Below are positions 36,065 through 47,481 of a stretch of 64,000 nt of DNA, in pieces. Made by a program: the position numbers and the translations under genes. The DNA lies in assembly GCA_030686995.1 (NCBI GenBank), contig CM060697.1, positions 42,689,015 through 42,753,014 of the forward strand, given 5' to 3'. How positions within the stretch are numbered: position 1 is the first letter of the stretch; each line of letters begins with the position of its first letter. A model generated the notes under the pieces. The model worked only from the letters and a program-made list of their open reading frames with translations. It had not been told where the DNA came from and searched no databases. The DNA is from Artemisia argyi (Eukaryota > Streptophyta > Magnoliopsida > Asterales > Asteraceae).

Positions 36065-36784
36065 GTCTCTACCCCTTAAGGGAACTTCGTCCCGAAGTTC
36101 AGTTAACGTTGGTCTCTGAAGTGTTATATAGGTGAAGATTCATGAGGTGAAATGACCAGTTGACGTGCTTCCAGGCGGCGGTTCACAAGGTGAGGAAAAG
36201 TATAAGCGTTCTGACAACGAGGGTATACACACACATAATAAAACATTTGGAAATTGAGTAGAGGATTCAATCCAGACAGAATTTTATTATAACCATTCTC
36301 AGTGTTGCAAAATTCATTTCTGAGTCGGATATAGGTAGTCAGCCTATGTCCCACTATCCCGGGTTGAATATAGGTGACTAGTCTATATTCCACCGAGGTT
36401 CCATGAATTTTAAAATACTCAGCTCAGTTATACTAAGACTATGTCCTTCACAAATACCAAGACGTTCAGAAAGACTAAGGCAGGTGACCAAACTCGAGGT
36501 CAAATGATGAAACTATGCAAAGAGAAACATAACAGGGTGACATATATGATACGTGAACATGCTTATATGAAAGACAATTATAGTAATCAACTAGAATAAG
36601 TGAATATAATATACCAGATAATGAGACACAAATCTCATCACCTAAGTCAGCAACAAACCACAATGAGGCTTCAGCTTGGCAGGCAGGCACGTGACGGTCA
36701 TAGGGTTAAGTTTTTCATAAAAGTAGCTATAGTCTAGGTTTTAAAAACACTTAGTTCGCTATAGCCAAAGCTCTGATACCAATC
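36065..36784 (-). other. B internal region: non-coding core with pre-PPT hairpin, short repeats and primer site
   Basis: A stem GAACTTC/GAAGTTC around a five-base loop lies at 36082-36100, just inside the polypurine tract. Two adjacent copies of a short ATATAGG-containing hairpin phrase are at about 36325-36385. The primer site is at 36770-36781. Minus-strand frames such as 36393-36124 have no recognisable domain, and I do not support them as genes. Confidence 0.8.
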
Positions 36785-38175
36785 TGTCACACCCCCAAGA
36801 TCGGGTCCAGCGGAAGCATACGTGTAGCTGGGGTGTAACTCAATTGGTAATACAACACTAGTTCAAAAATGGTTTTGACTTCAATCATTTAGAATAAAAT
36901 AGTTAAATAAAAATATTGAATTTACATCGTTAAAAGTAGTGCGGAAGTAGGCCCTTAAAATAATTTAAAACGGTCCCCATATAAATAATCAGAGTCTTCT
37001 ATGACCATGCCATGCCCTGCCAAAACCTCCTGTAGCGTGCCATAGGTTAAAACCTGAAAATACATGCTAAAGTGTCAACACGAGGTTGGTGAGTTCATAG
37101 AGTTTGTTTAACAAATAAAGTTTATAGAAAAATGGTCGCACAACAAAGGCATCGTAAATCCACTCAGTTGCAAGTCCCGCCATAAGAGACTTGCAACCTG
37201 TGTGTTCACAACCCACTGCCAAAAGTTATATGTCTGGTAGTCAAGCACCTGTGGTCAATATAGTTCACAAATATAAGTACCGTATATATAATAATGTATG
37301 CCATGCAAAGCCCCTAATTAAATAATATGCGTCCCGTAACATAGTGGACGAGAGGTTGGTCGACCTCTAATAGCGATATCCATACTACTAATAGGTGTCG
37401 AACAATGCGAATGTACGAACAGTACATCATACAACTATTATATACGATTAAGAACGCTCCAAACATGGGAGACTTAGCACGCTCCACCAATAAGGTGAGA
37501 CTTTAGGGTTAAGAACGCTCCACTAATAAGGTGAGACTTTAGGGTTGAGAACGCTCCACCAATAAGGTGAGACTTTAGGTCATAACATGTACAGTACATT
37601 AAGTTCAAAAGTTCAAGTCAAGTTCAATAGTTCAAAACAAGTTATAAGGTCAAATGAGTTCAAAGAGTCAAGTAGTAATTTATGTAAAAACGAGCATGTA
37701 TTCTCCCCCAAAACGTTAACAAAACAATTTAAAAGAATAGGGGCTATGACTCACCTGGTGCGAATAGCTACGATGACAAAAGTGGATACACAGAAATGAG
37801 GTTCGATCTCTAACCGCAACCAAATATGAATGATAGAGATCTACTTAGATCATGAAATGATGTAGAGAATATGCATGCACATGATACCTATACCACTCGT
37901 AACTTGAAAATACTAGTTATAGTCAAAGTAAAGTATTTTCCATACTTAAGAAAAATAAGTCCAACTAGAATAATAAAAAAACTTGTCGTAATATATCGTA
38001 TATAAAAATGTTAGTGTTATATTCCTTACTTTGGAAAACCTTAAGATATCGTCTAGTAGTCGCATAAATAAACCTTGGGTCGTACGTATTTCGTTAGTTA
38101 AAAATAAACTCCTTGAATATGAAATCTAGAAAATATGTCATTTAGTACGTAGTTATATTATTTTCTAGTAGTGAC

Positions 38176-38246
<71 letters not shown>

Positions 38247-39784
38247 GTGACGATTTTAAAACGTGTATAACTTGTTCGTTTTAAGTTCATTTTCCTCGTT
38301 CTTTATATCCACAGATTCGTTTTAGTATATACTAATATATTTTCGATAGCTCGGCTCCTCTAGGTTACGTTTAACGCCTCTATTTGCCCGTTGAAAACTG
38401 TCAAACAGCATGCAGTTTTTCAGAAAATAGTTTTCGTCGTTAAATTCGGAAAATCATATCTCCTTCGTTATTAACTCGTTTTAATCCGTTCTTTCGCCCA
38501 CGGCTTCGTTTTTGAAAGTATTTTCTAAATCTTTGTTCAAAAATATCCCCTGTGTTACTGAGTTTCCCACGTTTTTTAAATAAGGACAGTAGGTATTTAT
38601 ATAGTTTCAAAAATCATTTCTAGTGTTCCAATCTAGTTCCAACTTCAACCAAACCACTTTTAATCACCACAAATCTAGTCTAATCTTACCATACACCTTC
38701 TTAGGGTGTCATGGGTTCCTAAACATCATAAATCAAGTGGATCTAACAAGGGTCTAACAATAATCTATTTCTAGGGATCAAAAGTTACATATATATATAT
38801 ATAAATGAGTGGTATAACTAACATATGCATGTAGATCTTGAATGGAAATCATATGATCATAAAAATAACATGAAGAAATTATGAACAAGAGTTTGAAAAC
38901 TTACCTAGAAAGATTAATGAGCTTGGATGAGTAAAACCTAAGAAACCTTGAGTTTTTATCATAAAACCCAAACAAGGACAACAAAAGGGACAAGATAATA
39001 ACTTGATCTTGAAAAATCAATGGTCGATGGTGGTGGTTCTTGTGGTGGTCGATCCAAGAAGAAGGGAGGAAGAGAGGATGAGATGAGATTTTTGCTAGTG
39101 GTTTTGTTTTATAAAATGAGAAAGAAATACTAATGTTAGTATATATTTAGTTTAGGGGGGGGCAAGATCCATAAAAGGAGGAAGACAATTGCAAGATTTT
39201 GTAAGACTTTTGGTGTATAATGTTAGATATTATTAGTTTTAGGTGATACCGGGTACCGAGTTAACTAAAAATAAATTGTAACGAGATAAAATAAAATATA
39301 ATGAAGTTGTAAAAATTGTAAAATAATATTCCTGAAGAGAATCGGAAGTTAAAATAATGATCGGGTTGAAATATCGCAAACCGACGGAGTTATAAGCTTC
39401 GACCGGAAAACGTAACAGTTGATTTGAAAACAGCGGGTAAATTAATATTATAATTTTTATATTATTATTATGAGTATAAAAATGTGTTAGGACCATAGTT
39501 GGGATTGTCGGATCAATTATTCAAAATAATAGCTGATAAGATAACGTTTATTAGGTAGATAATCGTACGTATATAGAAATGATGCATCTCACGCATAAAT
39601 GACAAATTTTCTCCGGAGGTGAATAGTGTTTTATGAATAGTAAAATTTTTGAACGCTTCTCAGAATCACAAACTGACTCCGAAAAAGATGAATAGTAAAA
39701 TGATGAATAGTGATCGATGAATAGTAACCAATGAATAGTAAATGTGAAAGTTCGGGAAAAGACCAGAATTTACGAGTTGTGACA
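36785..39784 (-). repeat. B 5' LTR
   Basis: Copy of 33120-36064. The length difference comes mainly from a TA microsatellite at 38179-38242 (about 32 units), which is only about 8 units at 34509-34524. The 36-bp tandem units recur at about 37448-37580. Confidence 0.96.
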
Positions 39785-39789
39785 AGTTG

Positions 39790-40349
39790 ATGAACTCAGA
39801 AATTATTTGAGAGTTGTTGATTTTGAGAACAAAAGGATTGATGATTCTGGAAAGAAGTCCAAGATAATCTCATTTTCTGTGGTTGAATCTAAAGAGGGAA
39901 ATTATTTTATGATCCACAGAGAAGATGAAAGCTTCACAACATTTTATATGTTATGGGATTTGTTGCACTGTATCACAAGAGCAGATCTTTATGACTTATA
40001 TGTGCAAGTGCAGACTTATTATACAGAGAATGAAGCTTCAGAAGTGGGATTAGCTCTGCTTGGAGACTTATTTACCATCTGGGATACTGAAGAAACAAGT
40101 GTTGATTCTCTCTGCAATGATCAAGAGAATTGGGAAATAACAAGATGGAGATTCTTTGAGTCATCAGGAGTTCATACACTAGAGATGGAAGATGGTACCA
40201 TGATTCACATGTTGGCTGAGAGGAGATATCCATTGATCAGAGAAATAATGCTCAGAATGCTGGATCATGGAACGGAACTTGAAGAGGAATCTGAGGTAGC
40301 TTTGGATGTTATCAAGCTATTTATCAGATGGTTTAAGTCTGAAGTGTAA
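39790..40349 (+). pseudogene. F sense accessory ORF, C-terminal part beyond B
   Basis: This continues the accessory ORF in phase after B. About 186 codons are open to TAA at 40347-40349. It is rich in aromatic and acidic residues (SFTTFYMLWDLLHCITRADL, WEITRWRFFESSGVHTLEM, MLAERRYPLIREIMLRML) and looks globular and mostly helical, without a membrane segment or catalytic motif I recognise. The corresponding part of E is missing. It shows that B landed in an ORF that was open at that point. Confidence 0.75.
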
Positions 40350-41051
40350 TATTGCATAATACTGGTATAATTTGTTTTGTAAAATAAAAGTATTTTTCAA
40401 AGTACTGCAAAAACAAACAGTACTTTATCAAAGTACTGCTTGCTGATATAAACCAGTATAAGTTCTTTAAAATAAAAATAAATGTTTTTGATGTTTAAAA
40501 GAAAAGGAAAGAGGATTTGAAAAGAAACACATGGTGCTAGTATTTATACTACACAACAAATGGTAATCAACTCAGCATGTTTAACAAACAAGAAAGAGTT
40601 TGACTCATCATGAGGGTACGGCTCTGATGTGATAATCAAATCCGTTGATGGTTGATAGTTTACCAAAAACTAGGTTATCAACTCACCATACATCCAAGTG
40701 ATCAAGAGTTGGCTAGTCCATAGCAAACGACTAATGGTAAAGACATATCAAATTCGTTGATAGCTGATGATTTGCTAAAAATCATAATTTTCTATGATTC
40801 ACCTCTCACAGGAGTTAACACACCTGGAAGTGATGAGAATAGTATGAAACTTTTAAGATTTGATGATCTTTGTACCTATATGTTGTTGAGTTGCTGAAAA
40901 GATGCTGTGGAAGATATGATGCTGATGAAGAGTACTTTGACAGATGACAGATAGAAGAAAAGGAATAAAGAAACAATCTCCATGTATGATTAAAGATTTG
41001 AAGATTTTAAATAACAAAGAAACTTGAAATCAAGCAAGTAGAGTTCAAGTT
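40350..41051 (+). other. F 3' untranslated region with a module shared with gypsy element D
   Basis: Three AGTACT words lie at 40395-40440. At about 40635-40810 there is a module with GGCTAGTCCATAGCAAACG (40711-40729), GGTAAAGAC (40736-40744) and ATCAAATTCGTTGATAGCT, then TTTGCTAAAAATCAT. The same phrases in the same order occur on the sense (minus) strand of D's 3' region at 41951-42305. No ORF is supported. Confidence 0.75.
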
Positions 41052-41061
41052 AGGGGAGGAT
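41052..41061 (+). other. F polypurine tract
   Basis: AGGGGAGGA followed by one T directly precedes the 3' LTR. It primes plus-strand DNA synthesis in retrotransposons. Confidence 0.93.
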
Positions 41062-41613
41062 TGTTGGGATATGAAATATCAAAGTACTTCTCGATGTCAA
41101 AGTACTGCTGCATGAAGAATAAAGTCAAAGTACTGCTGAAGAATGAAGTCAAAGTACTGCTGTTATTGAAGAATGTTTAAAGTACTTCGAAGGAAACAAG
41201 GATTGATATGCAATATTAGATAAGGATTAATGTGTAATATTAGATGAATATTCTAGAATTAGTTAGGGATAATTACTTGTCGTTCAAGGATTATATGTTG
41301 TAAACCGACTTAAGGTTATCTATATAAAGAGCCTTAAGAGGTATTGGTCGATATAAGTTTTATAAGTTTTACAAGTTAGATACGTTTAGAAGTCGATCAA
41401 AGTTAAATAGTTAGGGATTGCTAGTGAATCTGTGTAACAAAGCAGGTTCAAAGTTTGGTTAATATAAAAGTTCTTCTTAAGCTTTGTGTTAGTAGATTCC
41501 GCATACTTTACAAGGTCAAACAGTGTTTCAATATTAATAGTGTTGAGTTTACTCAATATTGTTAAACCCTTACAAGCTACAAAGTAGTTTGATCAGAGTA
41601 TATCGATCCAACA
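41062..41613 (+). repeat. F 3' LTR
   Basis: 552 bp, identical in length to the 5' LTR, with 7 substitutions by eye. TATATAAA is at 41321-41328. Confidence 0.97.
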
Positions 41614-41618
41614 CTAAT

Positions 41619-41881
41619 TATGTAACTTTTTGATTTAAAAGGACCTTTGGTGACTTTTTCAAGTTTTTAGAACAACCAGGGACTAGATATGACAATTTTT
41701 GAAAGTTGAGGGACTGAAACTGCCAATTATGCAAACTTTGTACATTTTTCATCTGTTTTTGATTATTTTAGATTTGAAACATATAAAACACATTCCTGGG
41801 ATATTTTTTCAATATTGAGTGTTTTTAGATGTTTTGGCAGCTCAGAAAAGGTAAAAATGATGAGTATTTGCACACTCATCA
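41619..41881 (-). repeat. D 3' LTR, segment 3 of 3
   Basis: The last part of D's left LTR, from F's right TSD to CACTCATCA. It matches 59000-59270, with an extra TTTTCATCTG-like stretch and other small length changes. Confidence 0.93.
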
Positions 41882-42673
41882 ATCCCCCACACTAAAACAT
41901 TGCTAGTCCCTAGCAATCTTTTGAGAAAAACTTGATGGATTTGAAAATCTCTTTACCAAAAGCCATCACTTCTTGAGTAGCCAGGTGTAAGAACTGTGGC
42001 ACACCTGATAACCGTATGATTTTGAGCAAACCACGAGCTGTCAACGGATTTGATTAGTCTTTACCAAAAGCCGTTTGCTTCTGGACTAGCCAGCATCTTG
42101 ATGGACTAAGTCAACATCTTGGTGAGCTGATTACCAATTACGGATTTTCTACGGCCTTTACCACAAACCATAATCTTGTGGGCTAGCCAACTCATTTGCT
42201 TTATGGGCTATGGGGAGTTGAGGAACCATACAATTTTTGGCAAATTGCAAGCCATCAACGGGTTTGAGATGTCTTTACCAAGAGCCGTTTGCTCCTGGAC
42301 TAGCCAATCCCTTTGTCATTTAGACTTTGGCGGACTGATTACCACAAAAATTTTGAACTTTAGTGAAAAATTTTTGAAAATTTTGGTCAAAAACGGGGGT
42401 ATAAGATAATAAAATGTGATAAAATTCGCTAGAATAGCGAATACCCCCCCCCCCCCACACTTAGAATAAATATTGTCCTCAATATTTAAAGTCCCGGCTA
42501 TTATGCCGATTCCTCGAACGTAAAAGGGCAACATTACAAGCTAAACGTGGAAAACACCATTTTTTCACTTTTGTAAGCATAGCATGGGTGACTCCCCCAC
42601 ACTTAGGGTGAAAACCCTATAAGCATGCTACTGTTTTTGTTTACCGAGTCGCTAGCTTGACTCGACCCCGAAT
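41882..42673 (-). other. D polypurine tract and 3' untranslated region with diverged tandem modules
   Basis: The true tract on the minus strand is GTGTGGGGGAT abutting the LTR (41882-41892). Two further copies of the AAGTGTGGGGG phrase lie at about 42444-42462 (extended to 13 Gs) and 42593-42608. Four diverged modules begin with CTTTACC at 41951, 42059, 42156 and 42273 (+ strand), each followed by a GGACTAGCC-type phrase. Their minus-strand sequence matches the F 3' module. No ORF is supported. Confidence 0.75.
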
Positions 42674-44969
42674 TTATTTGTTCTTGGGGAAACATGATGT
42701 GGAAGAAATGATCTCCATCGGACTTTCATTCAAGATGTTTGGACAAACATTTGAAGCACGAAAGTTCCACACCGATGAGATATAATCCCGGCTCAAAAGA
42801 ATGATACATGGAAATGCCGGGATCAAAGATAGTATCTTCATTCCCGAAGGAGTGAAGAACAAGAGAAGTCACCTTGTAGGTGAAGAAAAGGAAGAAAGCC
42901 ATGATGAAAATCATGATAAGATCTTCTTCCTCGAAAGCAGGCTCATTAGCCTGATTTTGGATTTCAAAGGTTAAGCTCGTTTGGTTTGAAAACATCCCGG
43001 GCGGGAGGGTGGGAATTTGTAAATTCTCATGATTGAGACCATTTACCCCCGGGCTATCATACTCCGGAGGAGTCATGATATGAGTGAGTTCACCAGAGAA
43101 CTCCTCAAAGGTGAATGAATCATATTCGGGATTGATGTGCGTGAGTTCACAGGAGAACTCATCGAAGGTAAATGATTCATAATCGGGGAGAGAATTATGA
43201 GAATGAGAAGTGGTACTGCCACTAATCTTCTCTCCCATAGGATTAATAGTAAAGGCTTCAAACTCCGGAATAGGATCATCGGAGAAAATGTCACTATCCT
43301 TAATGGGCATAGGAGATGAAATAGGTTTCTTTTTTAAAGCCTCGATTTTAGAAATGAGAAGATTGACTTTCAATAATGTTGCACGAAGTGCTTCATCTTT
43401 GATTTCAGTGTCAATCTCATCATTCTCTTCTTCTAAGCTAACTAGCTGAGAAGGTAATTCTTCCACATAACTGATGTCTCCACAAGATAATGAATCGTCA
43501 TCATTATAATCGGAGAACATCTCAACATTATTATTCGGGAAGACAAAAAGAAGAGGGATATCACACATATGATCAAAAGTCCCCTGTGACTCTCCTGGGA
43601 TTGGGACAAGGTTCTAAGCACTAGACTTTATGAATTCGTTCGATTCCTTTTTAGGAACAGTGCTAAGATGCTCATCCCCCATGATCAGAGAGTGAGTGTG
43701 AACTTCGGGTGTGATAACAGCAGACTGAGGGAGTTGAGAAGGACTAGCAGTCATGGCTTCTACAAGTTCCATGATTTCTACTGCTAGTGATTCAATCATA
43801 TTTTTTTCTCCCTGTATTTCTACTGAAGCAGTTTCAACTAAGGTTTAATCAAAAGGTTTCTCAGATACCTTTGGGATTGGAACAAGGTCATCAATTTCCT
43901 CAAGAGGATTGATTTTGACTTCCTTGTTCCCCATTGGCAAGATATCTGAAGTTTCCTTAGGGTTTTCCTCTTGAAATTGTTCATCCTCATCACTTTCATC
44001 GTCAAGATAAAATGAGTTAACAGGAGGCTTTTGTTTCCTAAGAATCAAATCCTCAAGACAGTTTATACTATCTTGAATGGTCTTGTTGACTTGATTTTGA
44101 TTCATAATCATTTTAGTAATCAATTCAGCTCTAGCTAACTCGCCCTGAGGCGGTGGGTGAGGGTTTGTGTATTGTGAAGGCTGGTTAAAACCAAATTCAT
44201 GATTGTTACAAGGAACCTGTTCATAGATAAACTGATTCCTAATTTGACAATCAGAGCTATAGTGTGGGCCACCACAATACTCACAACAGAAAAACTGTTG
44301 AGTTTGACTTGGTGTATTTTGATACGAAGCATTGTTAAGATTTGGATAATATGATTCTTGCTCGTATGAATGTGATGGGTAGTTGGAAAAATTTGAGGAG
44401 TTGTTGAATGAGTTCTGGTTAGGATCATAAGCAAATGAATTCCTCGAACCACAAAACAAACAACTCCCGTCTCGAATATCGTTACCACATTGTACACATG
44501 TACACCAACGACATGGAAAACCAAAAAGTGGCTCACCACAACCTACACAAGGAAAAAATTCCGGAGGTGGGACAAGTGGTGTGCTCTTAGAGCTAGGAAT
44601 TTCCACCACTTCCGTTATGGTCTCGGGTTTTTGAATGTGAAGATTAGGCAAGTTGTTATTTTCAGTCATAGCTCTAAGCTCTTCGTTTTTGCTTATAACC
44701 GTATATCGTGAAAGGTTGGGAGCAATTGTGAGCTTAGATTTTTGGAAAACCGAAGGTTGGACATATTTAGCACTTCCATAGTCAGAGGAAAGTACAGGGT
44801 CCTTTGTCACCCCGGTTTCTCGTTCCATTTCCCTTATCGGAGAGGGAATAGGAATCGATGGTCCATCATAATCAACACGACATGTCAATATTTTTGACAA
44901 GGCCTGAAGTTTTTCAATGTTGATCTCAAAGGCCTTGTGTTCAAAGAAATCGTCATCGAGAGATGCCAT
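42674..44969 (-). pseudogene. D internal ORF: Cys-rich zinc-ribbon-like and acidic protein, broken
   Basis: The start MASLDDDFFEHKAF is at 44969. One frame runs to 42726 with in-frame stops at 43845-43847 and 43614-43616. Near 42770 the frame shifts, and the related C-terminus (LNESPMEIISS) lies in another frame ending at 42674. The N-terminal half has paired Cys motifs: CVGCGEPLFGFPCRWC, CVQCGNDIRDGSCLFC and a later CCEYCGGPHYSSDC. An Asn/Ser/Tyr/Gln-rich stretch separates them. The second half is acidic with repeated phrases (SLPDYESFTFDEFSCELTHI, YDSFTFEEFSGELTHI) and then HSFGNEDTIFDPGI. From memory, this combination recurs in Tanacetum and other Asteraceae predicted proteins. No protease, RT or integrase motif is present. 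It could be a gag-like or accessory nucleic-acid-binding protein; that role is inference. Confidence 0.8.
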
Positions 44970-45734
44970 TAATTATGGGACAAGTGAAAGAAGTTAGAAT
45001 CAAAAGGATAGAGGGTAAAGGGATGAAGAATCAAAAAGGTGAGAGGGTAAAGGTGAATATTTTTGGTATTTTCGGGAAACATGCTTAGTGCACATGCACT
45101 AAAAACAATTTTTCAAAACAAAATCGAGGCAAAACCACAGGGAACTTAAACCAATAATCACAAGTGAATGGCTTCTTTGAAAAAGGTACACCACTCACAG
45201 GGATATAAAGGCAAGTTTTAATCTTAAGTTTGGGAACTTATTATGTCCACACCCCCAGTTGGAAGGTGTTCAGCCTTGGTTTGCGGTGGTAAGATTTTAT
45301 GTATTTATTAATTTGAAAAACTGTTTTAGGCTTATGGGTGTGTGTGCAGAAAACCTGGGTAATATTTTTGGAACTGATTCGTTAACCGAAATCGTTCTTT
45401 TAAGATTACTCGCAGGCTGGCGGGAGGAAGTAAATAGGTTTCCTCTTCAGTTCGCAATTTAATGTCAGAACTTACCTTAAACCAATTGTTTCAGGTTGTA
45501 ATCTTAAAGAAAACGAAGTGATTTAACTTGACAGTTTGTTTTGTTGTTTTTGATTTTTTTGGTGTTTTTAACACTTTAGGAAAAGTGTTAATGGACTTTT
45601 TGATATGATTATGTTTTTACAAAAACTTTTTACAAATTTGTGTCAAATTTGTATAGGGAGGGTTTTAAAAACCACTAAACTTAAAACGATTTTTAAAAAC
45701 ACGCAACAACCTCCCCGGCAGCGACGCCAAATTT
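44970..45734 (-). other. D 5' leader and primer binding site
   Basis: TGGCGTCGCTGCCGGGGAGG on the minus strand (45710-45729) lies five bases from the LTR end at 45735. It is close to the tRNA-Asp-type primer site of Athila/Tat elements. The rest of the leader is untranslated, with no supported ORF. Confidence 0.85.
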
Positions 45735-47481
45735 TGATTGGTGCTAAACAGTTAACTTAAATTGACCAAGTAAATGGTCAACAAAGTCAAACTCTCTAGA
45801 CCAATACTCCGGTGATAGTATAGTGTGTCCCCGGGTCGTTAAGTCCCAGCGAGATTGAAATGGTGCTTATTTGAAATCGTTTAGGAATGAGTGGCACTGA
45901 GGACAGTAGCCCAGATGATATGGAATTGATTTTGCTATTGTTATTTTTGTATTCACACAATGATATAATATTCACAAAAATCAGATATACAGATATATGC
46001 ACAAATTTATAATTTGGAATCACGTGACAGAAAAGTGGGATTTGGTGAATTACAAACTACAGGGGGTGCTTTTGAAACTTTTGAAATTTAAAATTAAAAG
46101 AAAATTGAAAATGAAAATGAAATTATAAAAATGATTATTTTACTATTTTAATGTTATTTAATTAATTAAACTATTTAAAATCTAATTAAAACCTAATTTA
46201 AATTAACTAAAAATTACAAGGATTACAAATTAGACTAAAAATTTGCAAAAATATTTTCTAAACCTTAAATTAAACTTGAAGAAAGTATAAAAAATAAAAA
46301 TAAATATTTTTGTCTTTTTATGGATTTTTTATTAATTAAAAACTATTTAACTTAATTAAACTAATTAAATTACTTTAAATTACAATTAATACTAAATTAA
46401 CTTAGCAAAATTATGAGAAAATTTGTAAAATTATTTAACCATCACAGGAATCCTACAAAATTATAAAAACTTCTAAAAATAATGTTTAAGGCTAATCCAC
46501 TAATTAATTACCTTTTAATTACTTTAAATTTAATTTAAATAATTAAAATAAGAAAAATGGAAAATGAACTGTAGAGATTAAAAATATATTTTCTACAAGT
46601 ATATTATACTATATTAGAGCTAGGAAAAATATAAAAACTAGGTTTTGCTTTATAAAAACTAAATATGCTATTTAATACTTAATATTAATTAACAATTAAG
46701 AAAACTAATATTAAATCTAATAAATACTAAATGACAAAATAAAAATCTAGAAAAATTATTGAAATTCCTTTAATATAAAAGGAAATTAATAAAAATATAA
46801 AAAAGCTAAGTACTTATCACAAATATAAAAGTGAAAATTAAAATTTAAATTACATTAAATAGAAACTATCACTTAATTTAAATTTGATTTTTCTTGATTT
46901 TTCTTTTAGAAAACTATTTTATACCTAAAAACAAACACTTTTTGTGAAAACAATTTTTTTACAACTTGAAAATAAGCTGAGAATAAGCTCAAAAGTTTAC
47001 ACAGTTGACTTTGGTTGACTTTTAGGAGAAATCAGCCTTGGTGGGGTCCACAAGGGTAAAACTTGGTTCCAATAAGATCAATGTACCTATGTGAGCTAAA
47101 AACAATCAAAAGATTCCACAGAATAATCCAATAAGCTCAAAATAAGCAATTCACAAAACCAAATGCTACTCAGATTGGGACAGAGTTTAGGGCTTGATTC
47201 AAGTGGGGTCCACTGGTCCTGAGGTCACACTTATGGTCAAATTAGGAAACCTACTAGGAGGGGGGGTTGAGAAAACCTAAAACTAAGGTGTGGGGACCAC
47301 TGTGGTGGCCACAAACCACCACAAAAGGTGGGGTGGTGACTGAGAACTGCTGATGCAGGGCAAACAGCAAGCCCTGCAGCCCTCCTTGGAGGGTTGTGGG
47401 GCCCACACAAAAATTGGAAAAAATAGTATGACCATGGGATTTTGAAGTTAAGCTAGGAGACTAACTAATCTGAAAAGTACA
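45735..47481 (-). repeat. D 5' LTR, segment 1 of 2
   Basis: Matches 5754-7500. It ends at C's target GTACA (47477-47481). It is the same A/T-rich, non-coding sequence, with scattered substitutions and small indels relative to the other LTR. Confidence 0.94.

Larger units (their letters stand above)
33120..39784 (-). mobile_element. Element B: gene-less LTR retrotransposon with 3-kb LTRs (LARD-like)
   Basis: The TSD is AGTTG (33115-33119, 39785-39789). The LTRs are 33120-36064 (2945 bp) and 36785-39784 (3000 bp), TGTCACACCC...TTGTGACA on the + strand. The internal region is only 720 bp and non-coding. Orientation is minus: primer site TGGTATCAGAGC (minus strand, 36770-36781) lies beside the right LTR, and the polypurine tract AAGGGGTAGAGAC (minus strand, about 36065-36077) beside the left. 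The size plan (long LTRs, short non-coding core) fits a large retrotransposon derivative that uses proteins from a gypsy partner. LTRs differ at about one site per hundred in the parts compared, plus a TA-repeat expansion. It is the youngest layer inside F. Confidence 0.95.
22538..41613 (+). mobile_element. Element F: Sirevirus-like Ty1/copia retrotransposon, full structure, interrupted by B
   Basis: The TSD is CTAAT (22533-22537, 41614-41618). Both LTRs are 552 bp. Order: 5' LTR, primer site, gag, pol, antisense ORF, divergent spacer, sense accessory ORF (split by B), 3' untranslated region, polypurine tract, 3' LTR. Without B and its duplicated target F is about 12.4 kb. D's other LTR has the empty site near 59001. 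By eye I count 7 substitutions and no gaps between the LTRs, about 1.3%. Despite this youth the coding regions carry several stops and frameshifts. The word AGTACTG recurs in LTR, genes and spacers. Confidence 0.96.

Noticed and set aside
40618..40632. GGCTCTGATG in F resembling the minus-strand primer site of A
   Set aside because: No LTR end follows it; ten matching bases are too few.
42444..42456. 13-C run as an assembly gap or error
   Set aside because: Flanks match the PPT-like phrase found twice more nearby, so the site is real, though the exact run length may be uncertain.
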